Position numbers and translations under genes: made by a program. From the NCBI GenBank assembly GCA_036351055.1, contig JAZBOH010000213.1, forward strand, positions 1-5,929: DNA of 5,929 nucleotides, written 5' to 3'. The notes below the pieces were generated by a model. It saw only the letters and a list, made by a program, of their open reading frames with translations. It searched no databases and was not told the DNA's origin. The DNA comes from JABDPF01 sp036351055. Its GTDB lineage: Bacteria > Pseudomonadota > Gammaproteobacteria > Xanthomonadales > SZUA-36. Positions within the stretch are counted from its first letter, which is position 1, and each line of letters opens with the position of its first letter. Positions 1 to 5,929 of this stretch are shown here, piece by piece.

Positions 1-149
1 CTTCCCTGCTGGAAACTGCAGCCATGGAAGATGGCGGCCAGGTTTGTTATCCCGGCCAAAGGTCTTGGTTGCGAAGGCAGGAAAACGAGCGGGACGGTAT
101 CCCGGTAGACCGCGAAACCTGGGATGCGATCATGGCCCTGCAGCATTAG
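1..149 (+). CDS. Ldh-family (malate/L-lactate dehydrogenase type) oxidoreductase, C-terminal end only
   Basis: The reading frame is open from the window edge (first full codon at base 3) to TAG at 147-149, giving 48 residues. The end carries the pattern closing Ldh2/MDH2-family proteins: a Tyr-Pro-Gly-(Glu/Gln)-Arg turn, an Arg/Glu-rich helix, Gly-Ile-Pro-Val, and a last helix with Trp (here ETWDAIMAL). Known members are cytoplasmic NAD(P)-dependent enzymes that reduce or oxidise 2-keto/2-hydroxy acids (malate, lactate, ureidoglycolate, 2,3-diketogulonate, piperideine-carboxylate). Which substrate applies cannot be told, because the cofactor and catalytic parts lie outside the window. The gene ends 38 bases before the exported glycosidase on the same strand, so co-transcription is likely and a role in sugar-acid metabolism is a reasonable inference. 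The family call rests on a short tail and is moderately sure. Confidence 0.62.
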   Translation, partial: SLLETAAMEDGGQVCYPGQRSWLRRQENERDGIPVDRETWDAIMALQH

Positions 150-158
150 ACTGCAGGG
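136..158 (+). other. Perfect hairpin spanning the stop codon of the Ldh-family gene
   Basis: Bases 136-143 (CCCTGCAG) and 151-158 (CTGCAGGG) are exact reverse complements separated by a 7-base loop, CATTAGA, which contains the TAG stop at 147-149. The stem has 6 G:C pairs out of 8. No T-run follows (next bases are GTGTCG), so it is not a standard intrinsic terminator. It may be a 3'-end stabiliser or processing point between two cistrons, or simply chance in a GC-rich sequence. The structure is seen directly; any function is inferred. Confidence 0.4.
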
Positions 159-187
159 GTGTCGAACATAAAAAGACTGGTTGAAAA

Positions 188-2659
188 ATGACTGCAAAAA
201 CAAGCGTGCTTCGTCTTGCCTACTGCCTCCTTGCCGCGGCCTGGCTGCCGGCTGTTGCCGCTGACCCTGGCCCGGTTCAGGGCATCAGCGCGGATGCCGG
301 GGACACTCTGCTCAACCCGGACTGGCAATACCTGGCCAGTCCGGCTACCGAACCCACATCGCTGGCCGGTGCTGCATGGGAGGCCGTGAACCTGCCGCAC
401 ACCTGGAATGCCCTCGACGCCGTGGACGCTGAACCCGGTTACCGGCGTGACGCCGGCTGGTACCGCAAGTGGCTGCGCGTCAATGAGCCCGCGGATGGCA
501 TGCGTTACCTGCTGTATTTTGAAAGCGCCAACATGAAGGCCGATGTTTTCGTCAATGGCCACCATGCCGGCGGTCATGTCGGCGGCTACCTGGGCTTTAC
601 GCTGGATATCACGGAGTTGCTGGATCTGCAGGCGGACAACGAGGTCCTGGTGCGGGTCGACAATGGCGTCGACCGTGACCTGATCCCTTCGCAGAAATCG
701 GATTTTATTCTCTACGGCGGGCTCACGCGTGACGTTTTCCTGCAGCTTCGCCCCGCGTCTTACATCCGGTGGGTGCAGGTCGATACGCCCGAGGTTTCCG
801 CGCTTGCGGGAAAGTTGCAAATCACCACGGAACTGGCCGGTGATGACAGCATCCTCCGCCAGGGACAACTGCGCCTGACGGTTTCCGCACCGGACGGCAG
901 CGTGGTTTCCAGTGCTTCAGAGACCGTCGCAGCCGGGTCCGTGCAAATCGAGATGCCCCCGGTCGAATCCCCGCTGCTGTGGTCGCCCGATACACCCAGC
1001 CTGTACCGCTTGACGGCTGCACTGCTCGACCGGTCCGGGCAGGAAATTCACCTGCGGGAAGAGACCTTTGGTTTTCGTTGGTACGGGTTCTCCGACGCCG
1101 GCGATTTCATGCTGAACGGTGAACGCCTGTTGTTGCGCGGCACCCACCGCCACGAGGAGCACGCGGCTTATGGCGCCGCCATGCCCAATGCACTGCACCT
1201 TCGCGATATGGAAATGATCAAGGAGATCGGTGCGAACTTCGTGAGGCTGGGTCACTACCCCCAGGACCCCGAAGTTTACCGGGCCGCGGACCGCCTGGGC
1301 CTGATCCTGTGGGACGAACTGCCCTGGTGCCGCGGCGGCATGGGTGAAAGCGCCTGGCAGAAAAACACCGAGTCGATGCTGCGTGAAATGATCACGCAGA
1401 ACCGCAACCACCCGAGCGTGTTTTTCTGGTCGCTGGGCAACGAGATTTATTGGCAACCGGACTTCGAAGGTGGCGGGGACGAAGCGCGCCTCAACGAGTA
1501 CCTGGCCCGCCTGAATGCAATCGCGCACGAACTCGACCCGGGCCGCCCGACCTCGATCCGGAAGTACTACGCGGGCTTCGACATCGTGGATGTCTTTTCA
1601 CCATCGATCTGGGCGGGCTGGTACGGCGGTGGCTACCACCAGTACGCGGATGCACTGACCGATGCACAGAAAAAATACCCGCGCCTGCTGCACATGGAAT
1701 ACGGGGCTTCCAGCCACGTCGGTCGTTATGACCCCGCGCCGCCGGGCGGCGAGGGCATGTCCGGCGGCCAGACCAGCGTGGCCGAAATGGTCAACCAGTC
1801 GGGCGTGGTCAGCGTCGCAAAGTTCGGCGACTGGAGTGAAAGTTACGCGGTCGACCTGTTCGACTGGCACCTCAAAGTTTCCGAATCCCAACCGCATTTT
1901 GGCGGCAACGCGCAGTGGGCTTTCAAGGATTTTGCGACCCCCCTGCGGCCGGAAAACCCGATTCCCTACATGAACCAGAAGGGCCTGGTCGACCGCGCCG
2001 GCCGTCCCAAGGAGGCTTACTGGGTATTCAAGAGCCGCTGGACCACCGACCCCGTTTTCTGCCACCTGTTCGGCCAGGGCTGGACGGATCGCAGCGGCGA
2101 AAAGGGTGAGCTCCAGCAGGTCCGCGCCTACTGCAATTCGGAGGCCGCCGAGCTTAGTGTGAATGGTGAGAAACAGGGTGTAAAGCATAGAAATCATGAT
2201 GAATTTCCTGCCAGCGGGCTCTACTGGGACATCAGCCTGCGCGAAGGAATCAACCAGCTGGAAGTGACGGGCCTGGTCGACGGAAATGCCGTCACTTCTG
2301 ACCGCCTGGAAATAAGCTACAGTACGAAAAAGCTCGGCAAGCTGGCGGATATTCGTCTGCAGCAGGCGCCACAGGAAGATGGCGCCATCCGGATAACGGC
2401 CCTGGCAGTCGACCGCAACGGCCGCCTGGTGCAAGACAGCCGTGAACGGGTCTATTTCTCGCAGGTCAACCCGGGCAACGGCGGGCACTTGCGCGCGGCG
2501 CAGGGGACGCCGGATGGCAGCGCCGAGATCGAGATGGCCAATGGCAAGGCGGAAATCATTTTTGATCCGGCCGGAGACGGCGGTGCGCCAGCTGTTATCG
2601 AAGTTCGCTCACAGAACCACAAGGGGAGCTACATCACCATCGCAGAGACCGGCCTGTGA
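188..2659 (+). CDS. Exported glycoside hydrolase family 2 protein (beta-galactosidase/beta-glucuronidase-like)
   Basis: 823 residues. Residues 1-25 form a Sec signal peptide (basic start, hydrophobic core around 8-20, likely cut at AVA|AD near 24-25), so the enzyme acts in the periplasm or outside; there is no proper lipobox. Domains in order: GH2 sugar-binding jelly roll about 40-188, Ig-like domain about 190-295, (beta/alpha)8 catalytic barrel about 300-620, then two beta-sandwich domains about 635-712 (DUF4982-like) and 715-820 (resembling GH2 C-terminal Ig domains). The barrel has GTHRHE (318-323), NFVRLGHYP (350-358), acid/base Glu419 in SLGNE, and nucleophile Glu504 in HMEYGA, so a retaining exo-beta-glycosidase is expected. 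Trp577 and Asp581 follow in the conserved NAQWAFKDF stretch. Substrate is uncertain: galactoside, glucuronide or mannoside are all possible. The start is supported by the signal peptide, but only a weak A-rich leader and no clear Shine-Dalgarno precedes it. Probably in an operon with the Ldh-family gene. Confidence 0.93.
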   Translation: MTAKTSVLRLAYCLLAAAWLPAVAADPGPVQGISADAGDTLLNPDWQYLASPATEPTSLAGAAWEAVNLPHTWNALDAVDAEPGYRRDAGWYRKWLRVNEPADGMRYLLYFESANMKADVFVNGHHAGGHVGGYLGFTLDITELLDLQADNEVLVRVDNGVDRDLIPSQKSDFILYGGLTRDVFLQLRPASYIRWVQVDTPEVSALAGKLQITTELAGDDSILRQGQLRLTVSAPDGSVVSSASETVAAGSVQIEMPPVESPLLWSPDTPSLYRLTAALLDRSGQEIHLREETFGFRWYGFSDAGDFMLNGERLLLRGTHRHEEHAAYGAAMPNALHLRDMEMIKEIGANFVRLGHYPQDPEVYRAADRLGLILWDELPWCRGGMGESAWQKNTESMLREMITQNRNHPSVFFWSLGNEIYWQPDFEGGGDEARLNEYLARLNAIAHELDPGRPTSIRKYYAGFDIVDVFSPSIWAGWYGGGYHQYADALTDAQKKYPRLLHMEYGASSHVGRYDPAPPGGEGMSGGQTSVAEMVNQSGVVSVAKFGDWSESYAVDLFDWHLKVSESQPHFGGNAQWAFKDFATPLRPENPIPYMNQKGLVDRAGRPKEAYWVFKSRWTTDPVFCHLFGQGWTDRSGEKGELQQVRAYCNSEAAELSVNGEKQGVKHRNHDEFPASGLYWDISLREGINQLEVTGLVDGNAVTSDRLEISYSTKKLGKLADIRLQQAPQEDGAIRITALAVDRNGRLVQDSRERVYFSQVNPGNGGHLRAAQGTPDGSAEIEMANGKAEIIFDPAGDGGAPAVIEVRSQNHKGSYITIAETGL

Positions 2660-2766
2660 CGGCCTGAAAGTTATGGACGCAACGACTGTGCCAGGTAGTA
2701 GCGAACGGCCAAATGACTGACCTGCGCTGGTGAACGGGACCGTCGACAGCTCATTCCCAACGCAGC

Positions 2767-5433
2767 TCATGGCCTGTCGATGTATAAGTCCGCGGCTTTT
2801 TGCATCAGCCGGGAGCGTTCCCGCGGCAGCCTGCGGGTCGAAGCGTTGTAAACATATTGCAGATGAATTCTTGCCCTGAGGCTATCGTTCCAGGGTGCGA
2901 CAGCCAGCGCATCGTCGAAAATCCGGTATTGCTCGGCTAGAGGAATACCCTTGAGAAACTTCTCAAAACCGGAAAGATAACGAAACTCGGCGCCAAGCGT
3001 TTGCCGCATCCTGGAAGCATCCCGGGCGTTTGCCTCCAGGCTGGCCATGAAGGCTGCAAAATCAGCTCGCTTGAGCTCGATAATGAACTCGTGGTTGGCG
3101 ATGAACTGAGTTTGTCTGCGGATCGCATAATCCCAGGGGTGGAAGAACTCGTAACGAGGAAATTCGAGACTGTTGACCGGGGCTTCCTGCAGGCGATCCA
3201 GCAGCGCGTCCCGGCCGGCCACATAGTGTGGAAGGACGGCCTCCGCAGAGGTCAGGCCATAGGGAACGAGGCTCTCCATGGCATCCTGCCGAGCGTTAAA
3301 CCGCTTGCGCATCGATTCCAGCCGCAGCGGAATCTCTTGCCGGGAACCGATCAGAATCGTATTGAACGGCCCGCGCTTGTGTGCGGGTAAAAAATACCAA
3401 AGCTGGACATAGGGAAAACTTTCCGCAAAGGTTTTGAGCACCATGCGATAGAGTCTCGGAGGCAGGGTGGTTGGGACCCACTGCGCAGCCAGGCCGTTTT
3501 CCTCCAGGTGTCCGAGCAATAGCTCGTAGTAATCCCGGGAATAGGAGAATCCATTGGACGCATATTCGTCGGCGGTTTTTTCATCGGCTGAAATCACCTT
3601 GAATGTATCGGCGCGCGTGCGCAGGAAACTGCCGATGTCGTCCACGATGATATGCAAACGCGGGTCTTCCAGGGCGCGGTGGTTCTCTGCTGCGAACCAC
3701 CCAGCTCCTTCAACCACGCCCGGTTCGATTTCCACGCCCGTGACGGAGTGCACGCCTGCATGTCTCATGCTCTCGCCCAGCAAAATACCGGAGCCAACGC
3801 CAACCGATAACTCGGACGAAACATCATCCAGCAGGAGCTTGGGCAGGTGCGCCAGCAGTAATTGTTTGTATTCGGACTGCCCAGTGCCCCCAATCACAAT
3901 GCCGTCGACGCTGATGTGTTTTTCACCGTTCCCGGGGTTTGCATAGACTTTGGTGGTGGCCAGCGGTCCTTCACGATAGAAAAGAGTCTGGAAGAAGGGT
4001 TGCTCTCCATCGGAAGGGAACTGGAACTGCACAGGCACCAGGCCGAGCGTCATCAGGCTGGCTGCCGTCAGCGCAGGCAGGGCCCATCTCCACGCGGTGC
4101 TTGATGGGGGTCTGAGCAACCGCAGTGACAGCACCAGCAGACCGAGGCTGATGTTGAGCACAGACATGGCGACGATCCCTTTCTGAATGCCGAGCCAGTT
4201 CAGCAGGAACAACCCTGGCAGCAGCGCTCCCAGGACATTTCCCAGCGTGTTGACGGCGTAAACTTTACCCACGGTCGCACCCGATTGCTTCGGATCTCTG
4301 GCAGCAATCTGTCCCACGAGGGGGAAAGTGGTTCCAATCAGTAAAGCTGGAACCAGCATGACCAGGAAGGCCACGCCAAAACTGCTCAAGGTCAGCGCAA
4401 GCGCCTCATCAGAATTGCGCAGGAAATACTCGTTCAGAGATTGTGGGTCCGAGACGTTGAAAAGTAGCGGCAGTGCAAAGGCGGAGAACATACCGAGCAA
4501 AACCTGCACCCAGCCGAAAACCGTCGAACGGTCCCAGCCAGGCTTTAGCAGGAACCTGGCTCCATAACCCCCCAGCGCGATGCCGCTCAAAAAGGCTGCC
4601 AGCATGGTGGTGAGCGCGTAGGTCGAATTTCCCAGGATGAAAACCAGCGAGCGGGTCCAATAGATTTCGTAAGCGAAGGATGTGAATCCTGACAACCCCA
4701 GCCCAAACAATATGACGCGGTAGGTGACGGTATGGGGCTGCGGGTCCGGCGCTCGCGAATGCCCGGCCACCTCTGCCCTGTCAGCCGCGGGTGCTCCGGC
4801 GGCATCAGGCAACCGTGATGAAATGGCCAGTGCAGCCAGGCCGACCAGCAGGTTGCCGATCACCGCGAGATAGACCGGGACATGTATACCGTAGCGGCCA
4901 ATCAGGAAAAAGCCGGTCAGCAACACGCCGCCAACGGCACCGAAGGTGTTGACGCCGTACAGTGTGCTGATGTTGATGCCGATGGGCGTCTGGCGACGGG
5001 TCAGGAACCTCACCATAACCGGCAGGGTAGCGCCCATCAGTATGGTGGGGGGCATGATGATAAACAAGGCCAGTAAAAACCGCGTCCCGCCGAACATGAA
5101 AGTGGAAGAACCGGTCCAGTCGTAGATCAACCGGTGCGCCGTACCCAGGTGATGAATCAGGAAATGGGCGCCCAGTGCAGTCAGTGCAATTCCGATTTCC
5201 AGCCAGGCATAAAGCCGCAGGGGGTTCGGGTGCGGGTCAGCGCGCCTGCCTATCCGCCAGGCGCCGATTGCCATGCCAGACATCCAGGCTGCCAGAACGG
5301 TACCCACAGCCAGGGCTGTCGAACCGAACGCCTGTGTCATCATCCGCGCCCAGACTACCTGGTAAATCAGCGCAACCGCGCCGGATGCGAGAAAAAGCAG
5401 GATGATTACTAAGCGGGTTCTATGATCAGGCAT
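2767..5433 (-). CDS. Fused MFS-like membrane / spermidine-synthase-like domain protein
   Basis: 888 residues. Residues 8-470 hold about 12-13 hydrophobic helices in two related halves: SG...W.R...G.....A......LSG.A(I/L)G recurs at 17-57 and 248-288, and P..L.G.T.P followed by Y.VNT.G at 129-165 and 362-398. A soluble spermidine-synthase-like Rossmann domain follows (about 484-765): GVGSG (545-549) in place of GGGDGG, VEIE (567-570) for the acidic cofactor-binding strand end, DD at 598-599, Asp617 at the catalytic-Asp position, and YSRDYYELL (631-639) like the family's yT.eFYel. The tail (766-888) is helical with a TPR-like piece near 838-860. The inner membrane is the likely location, with the synthase domain on one face. 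Family members are annotated as fused spermidine synthases, but polyamine synthesis is doubtful here. ATG at 5431-5433 is the first ATG after an in-frame TGA (5443-5445); no clear Shine-Dalgarno is seen. It converges on the glycosidase gene, so it is a separate transcription unit. Confidence 0.9.
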   Translation of the reverse strand: MPDHRTRLVIILLFLASGAVALIYQVVWARMMTQAFGSTALAVGTVLAAWMSGMAIGAWRIGRRADPHPNPLRLYAWLEIGIALTALGAHFLIHHLGTAHRLIYDWTGSSTFMFGGTRFLLALFIIMPPTILMGATLPVMVRFLTRRQTPIGINISTLYGVNTFGAVGGVLLTGFFLIGRYGIHVPVYLAVIGNLLVGLAALAISSRLPDAAGAPAADRAEVAGHSRAPDPQPHTVTYRVILFGLGLSGFTSFAYEIYWTRSLVFILGNSTYALTTMLAAFLSGIALGGYGARFLLKPGWDRSTVFGWVQVLLGMFSAFALPLLFNVSDPQSLNEYFLRNSDEALALTLSSFGVAFLVMLVPALLIGTTFPLVGQIAARDPKQSGATVGKVYAVNTLGNVLGALLPGLFLLNWLGIQKGIVAMSVLNISLGLLVLSLRLLRPPSSTAWRWALPALTAASLMTLGLVPVQFQFPSDGEQPFFQTLFYREGPLATTKVYANPGNGEKHISVDGIVIGGTGQSEYKQLLLAHLPKLLLDDVSSELSVGVGSGILLGESMRHAGVHSVTGVEIEPGVVEGAGWFAAENHRALEDPRLHIIVDDIGSFLRTRADTFKVISADEKTADEYASNGFSYSRDYYELLLGHLEENGLAAQWVPTTLPPRLYRMVLKTFAESFPYVQLWYFLPAHKRGPFNTILIGSRQEIPLRLESMRKRFNARQDAMESLVPYGLTSAEAVLPHYVAGRDALLDRLQEAPVNSLEFPRYEFFHPWDYAIRRQTQFIANHEFIIELKRADFAAFMASLEANARDASRMRQTLGAEFRYLSGFEKFLKGIPLAEQYRIFDDALAVAPWNDSLRARIHLQYVYNASTRRLPRERSRLMQKAADLYIDRP

Positions 5434-5456
5434 GTCAGGGAATCAAATTTCGGGTC

Positions 5457-5485
5457 ATCCTAAATGAAAAACGGCCGCCTGGAAA
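5457..5485 (-). promoter_or_regulatory. Possible sigma-70-type promoter for the fused membrane/synthase gene
   Basis: Read on the - strand, TTTCCA (5485-5480) and TAGGAT (5462-5457) sit 17 bases apart, matching 4 of 6 bases each to TTGACA and TATAAT, and lie 24-52 bases ahead of the ATG at 5433. Spacing and position are right, but two 4/6 boxes occur often by chance, and no operator-like repeat accompanies them. The implied leader is short (about 15-20 bases), which fits the absence of a visible ribosome binding site. Confidence 0.25.
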
Positions 5486-5665
5486 ATGCGCCACTGCTAA
5501 TTCGTTCATCCGTCAATCAATCGACTTCCCATTCCGCGGGGCCCAATGATGAGCGCCATCCATGTCTTGAAGGGTACTGCTATTCGCTCGATTCCGGATT
5601 TGCCACCGGGAAGTATCCTTGTATAACGCGATACGAAGCCGAGACCGAATGAACGGGAACAGGCA

Positions 5666-5929
5666 ATGGGCTTTGAGCTAAACGAATGGTACTTCAGGCC
5701 TCGGTCTTTCGAACTACGTCACGATGGACGGATTTATGTCCTTCTTGGGGTGCGCATTTACAAGAAATTCGTTCCAAGCAGTGGCGATATCGTTACCCGC
5801 CTGCGGGGTATTGATCGCCTCAAGATCGTCCAATCAGGCGGCCGGCGGCCGGAAACCATAATTTCCTGATTTCGACCGTCATCAATTTGCTTGTGAACGT
5901 GTATCCAATCATGGTGCAACGCTTCAACA
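5666..5929 (+). pseudogene. Broken gene related to CrtO-type (glycosyl-diaponeurosporenoate acyltransferase-like) membrane proteins; runs off the window
   Basis: An open stretch from ATG 5666 to TGA 5867-5869 gives 67 residues with the pattern F.P.SFE..DG.(I/L)Y..LGV..(Y/F)K..(V/L)P..G, which matches the middle of the CrtO-type family (compare FNFEKHGKFW and the Lys/Trp-rich turn after it in staphylococcal CrtO). Right after the stop, in a different frame (codons starting 5872), comes STVINLLVNVYPIMVQRFN, resembling the family's closing segment (N-(V/L)-P-I-hydrophobic-QRYN-R-P/I-R). Only about 25 codons separate the two blocks, against roughly 45-50 in CrtO as I recall it, and the N-terminal membrane helix expected before the first block is absent. 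The simplest reading is an internal deletion with a frameshift plus loss of the 5' end. A weak AGG lies just before the ATG. Alternatives: a short real protein of 67 residues with a chance match downstream, or sequencing error. Family resemblance is from memory and moderate. Confidence 0.5.

Noticed and set aside
188..265. Lipoprotein signal for the glycosidase (LAYC near residues 10-13)
   Set aside because: Tyr before the Cys does not fit a lipobox, and the Cys sits within the hydrophobic core too close to the start. A standard Sec signal with an AVA cut site fits better.
917..1528. 203-codon open frame on the - strand inside the glycosidase gene
   Set aside because: It is opposite the barrel-coding part of the GH2 gene and the translation has no recognisable motif or domain; this is a shadow frame.
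1598..2488. 296-codon open frame on the - strand inside the glycosidase gene
   Set aside because: It lies wholly opposite a well-supported GH2 gene. Its product shows no family motif. Long antisense frames are common in GC-rich genes.
2743..2780. Inverted repeat TCGACAG / CTGTCGA and 8-bp direct repeat CAGCTCAT in the convergent gap, considered as a bidirectional terminator
   Set aside because: The arms are 7 bp with a 24-base loop, there is no T-run on either side, and one arm lies inside the end of the - strand gene. It is too weak to call.
5546..5626. Short + strand frame (26 codons) considered as the lost N-terminus of the CrtO-like gene
   Set aside because: It is in the same frame but ends at TAA 5624-5626 and lacks the hydrophobic helix expected there; the resemblance (an Ile-Pro-Asp) is too slight.
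5464..5652. 62-codon + strand open frame just upstream of the broken CrtO-like gene
   Set aside because: The product is polar with no recognisable domain, there is no Shine-Dalgarno, and it starts inside the likely promoter region of the - strand gene. A frame of this length is expected by chance.

Overview
The window is GC-rich (about 60% in the two large genes) and looks like chromosomal DNA of a proteobacterium, probably an environmental or marine gammaproteobacterium. This is inferred from protein style (a Sec-exported glycosidase, a fused MFS-like/spermidine-synthase-like membrane protein) and codon use; no rRNA or other marker fixes the taxon.

Left part, + strand (1-2659): the last 48 codons of an Ldh-family (malate/L-lactate dehydrogenase type) NAD(P)-dependent oxidoreductase, then, after only 38 bases, a complete 823-residue exported glycoside hydrolase family 2 enzyme with both catalytic glutamates. 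The tight same-strand spacing suggests an operon, plausibly the end of a carbohydrate-use cluster in which the glycosidase trims oligosaccharides outside the cytoplasm and the dehydrogenase handles a hydroxy- or keto-acid intermediate inside. The sugar is not readable from the sequence. A perfect 8-bp hairpin encloses the dehydrogenase stop codon.

Middle and right part, - strand (2767-5433): an 888-residue protein running convergently to the glycosidase. It has two copies of a roughly six-helix membrane unit, then a spermidine-synthase-like Rossmann domain with altered substrate motifs, then a C-terminal extension with a weak TPR-like stretch. It is a member of the fused MFS/spermidine synthase-like group, and its reaction is unknown. 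The 107-base convergent gap (2660-2766) holds no gene and no convincing terminator.

Right edge (5434-5929): a less GC-rich stretch. It holds a possible promoter for the - strand gene and what looks like a broken + strand gene related to the CrtO-type (glycosyl-diaponeurosporenoate acyltransferase-like) small membrane proteins. A 67-codon open part matches the family's middle, and the family's C-terminal motif appears just after its stop in another frame. I see no mobile element, RNA gene, CRISPR array or defence system here.
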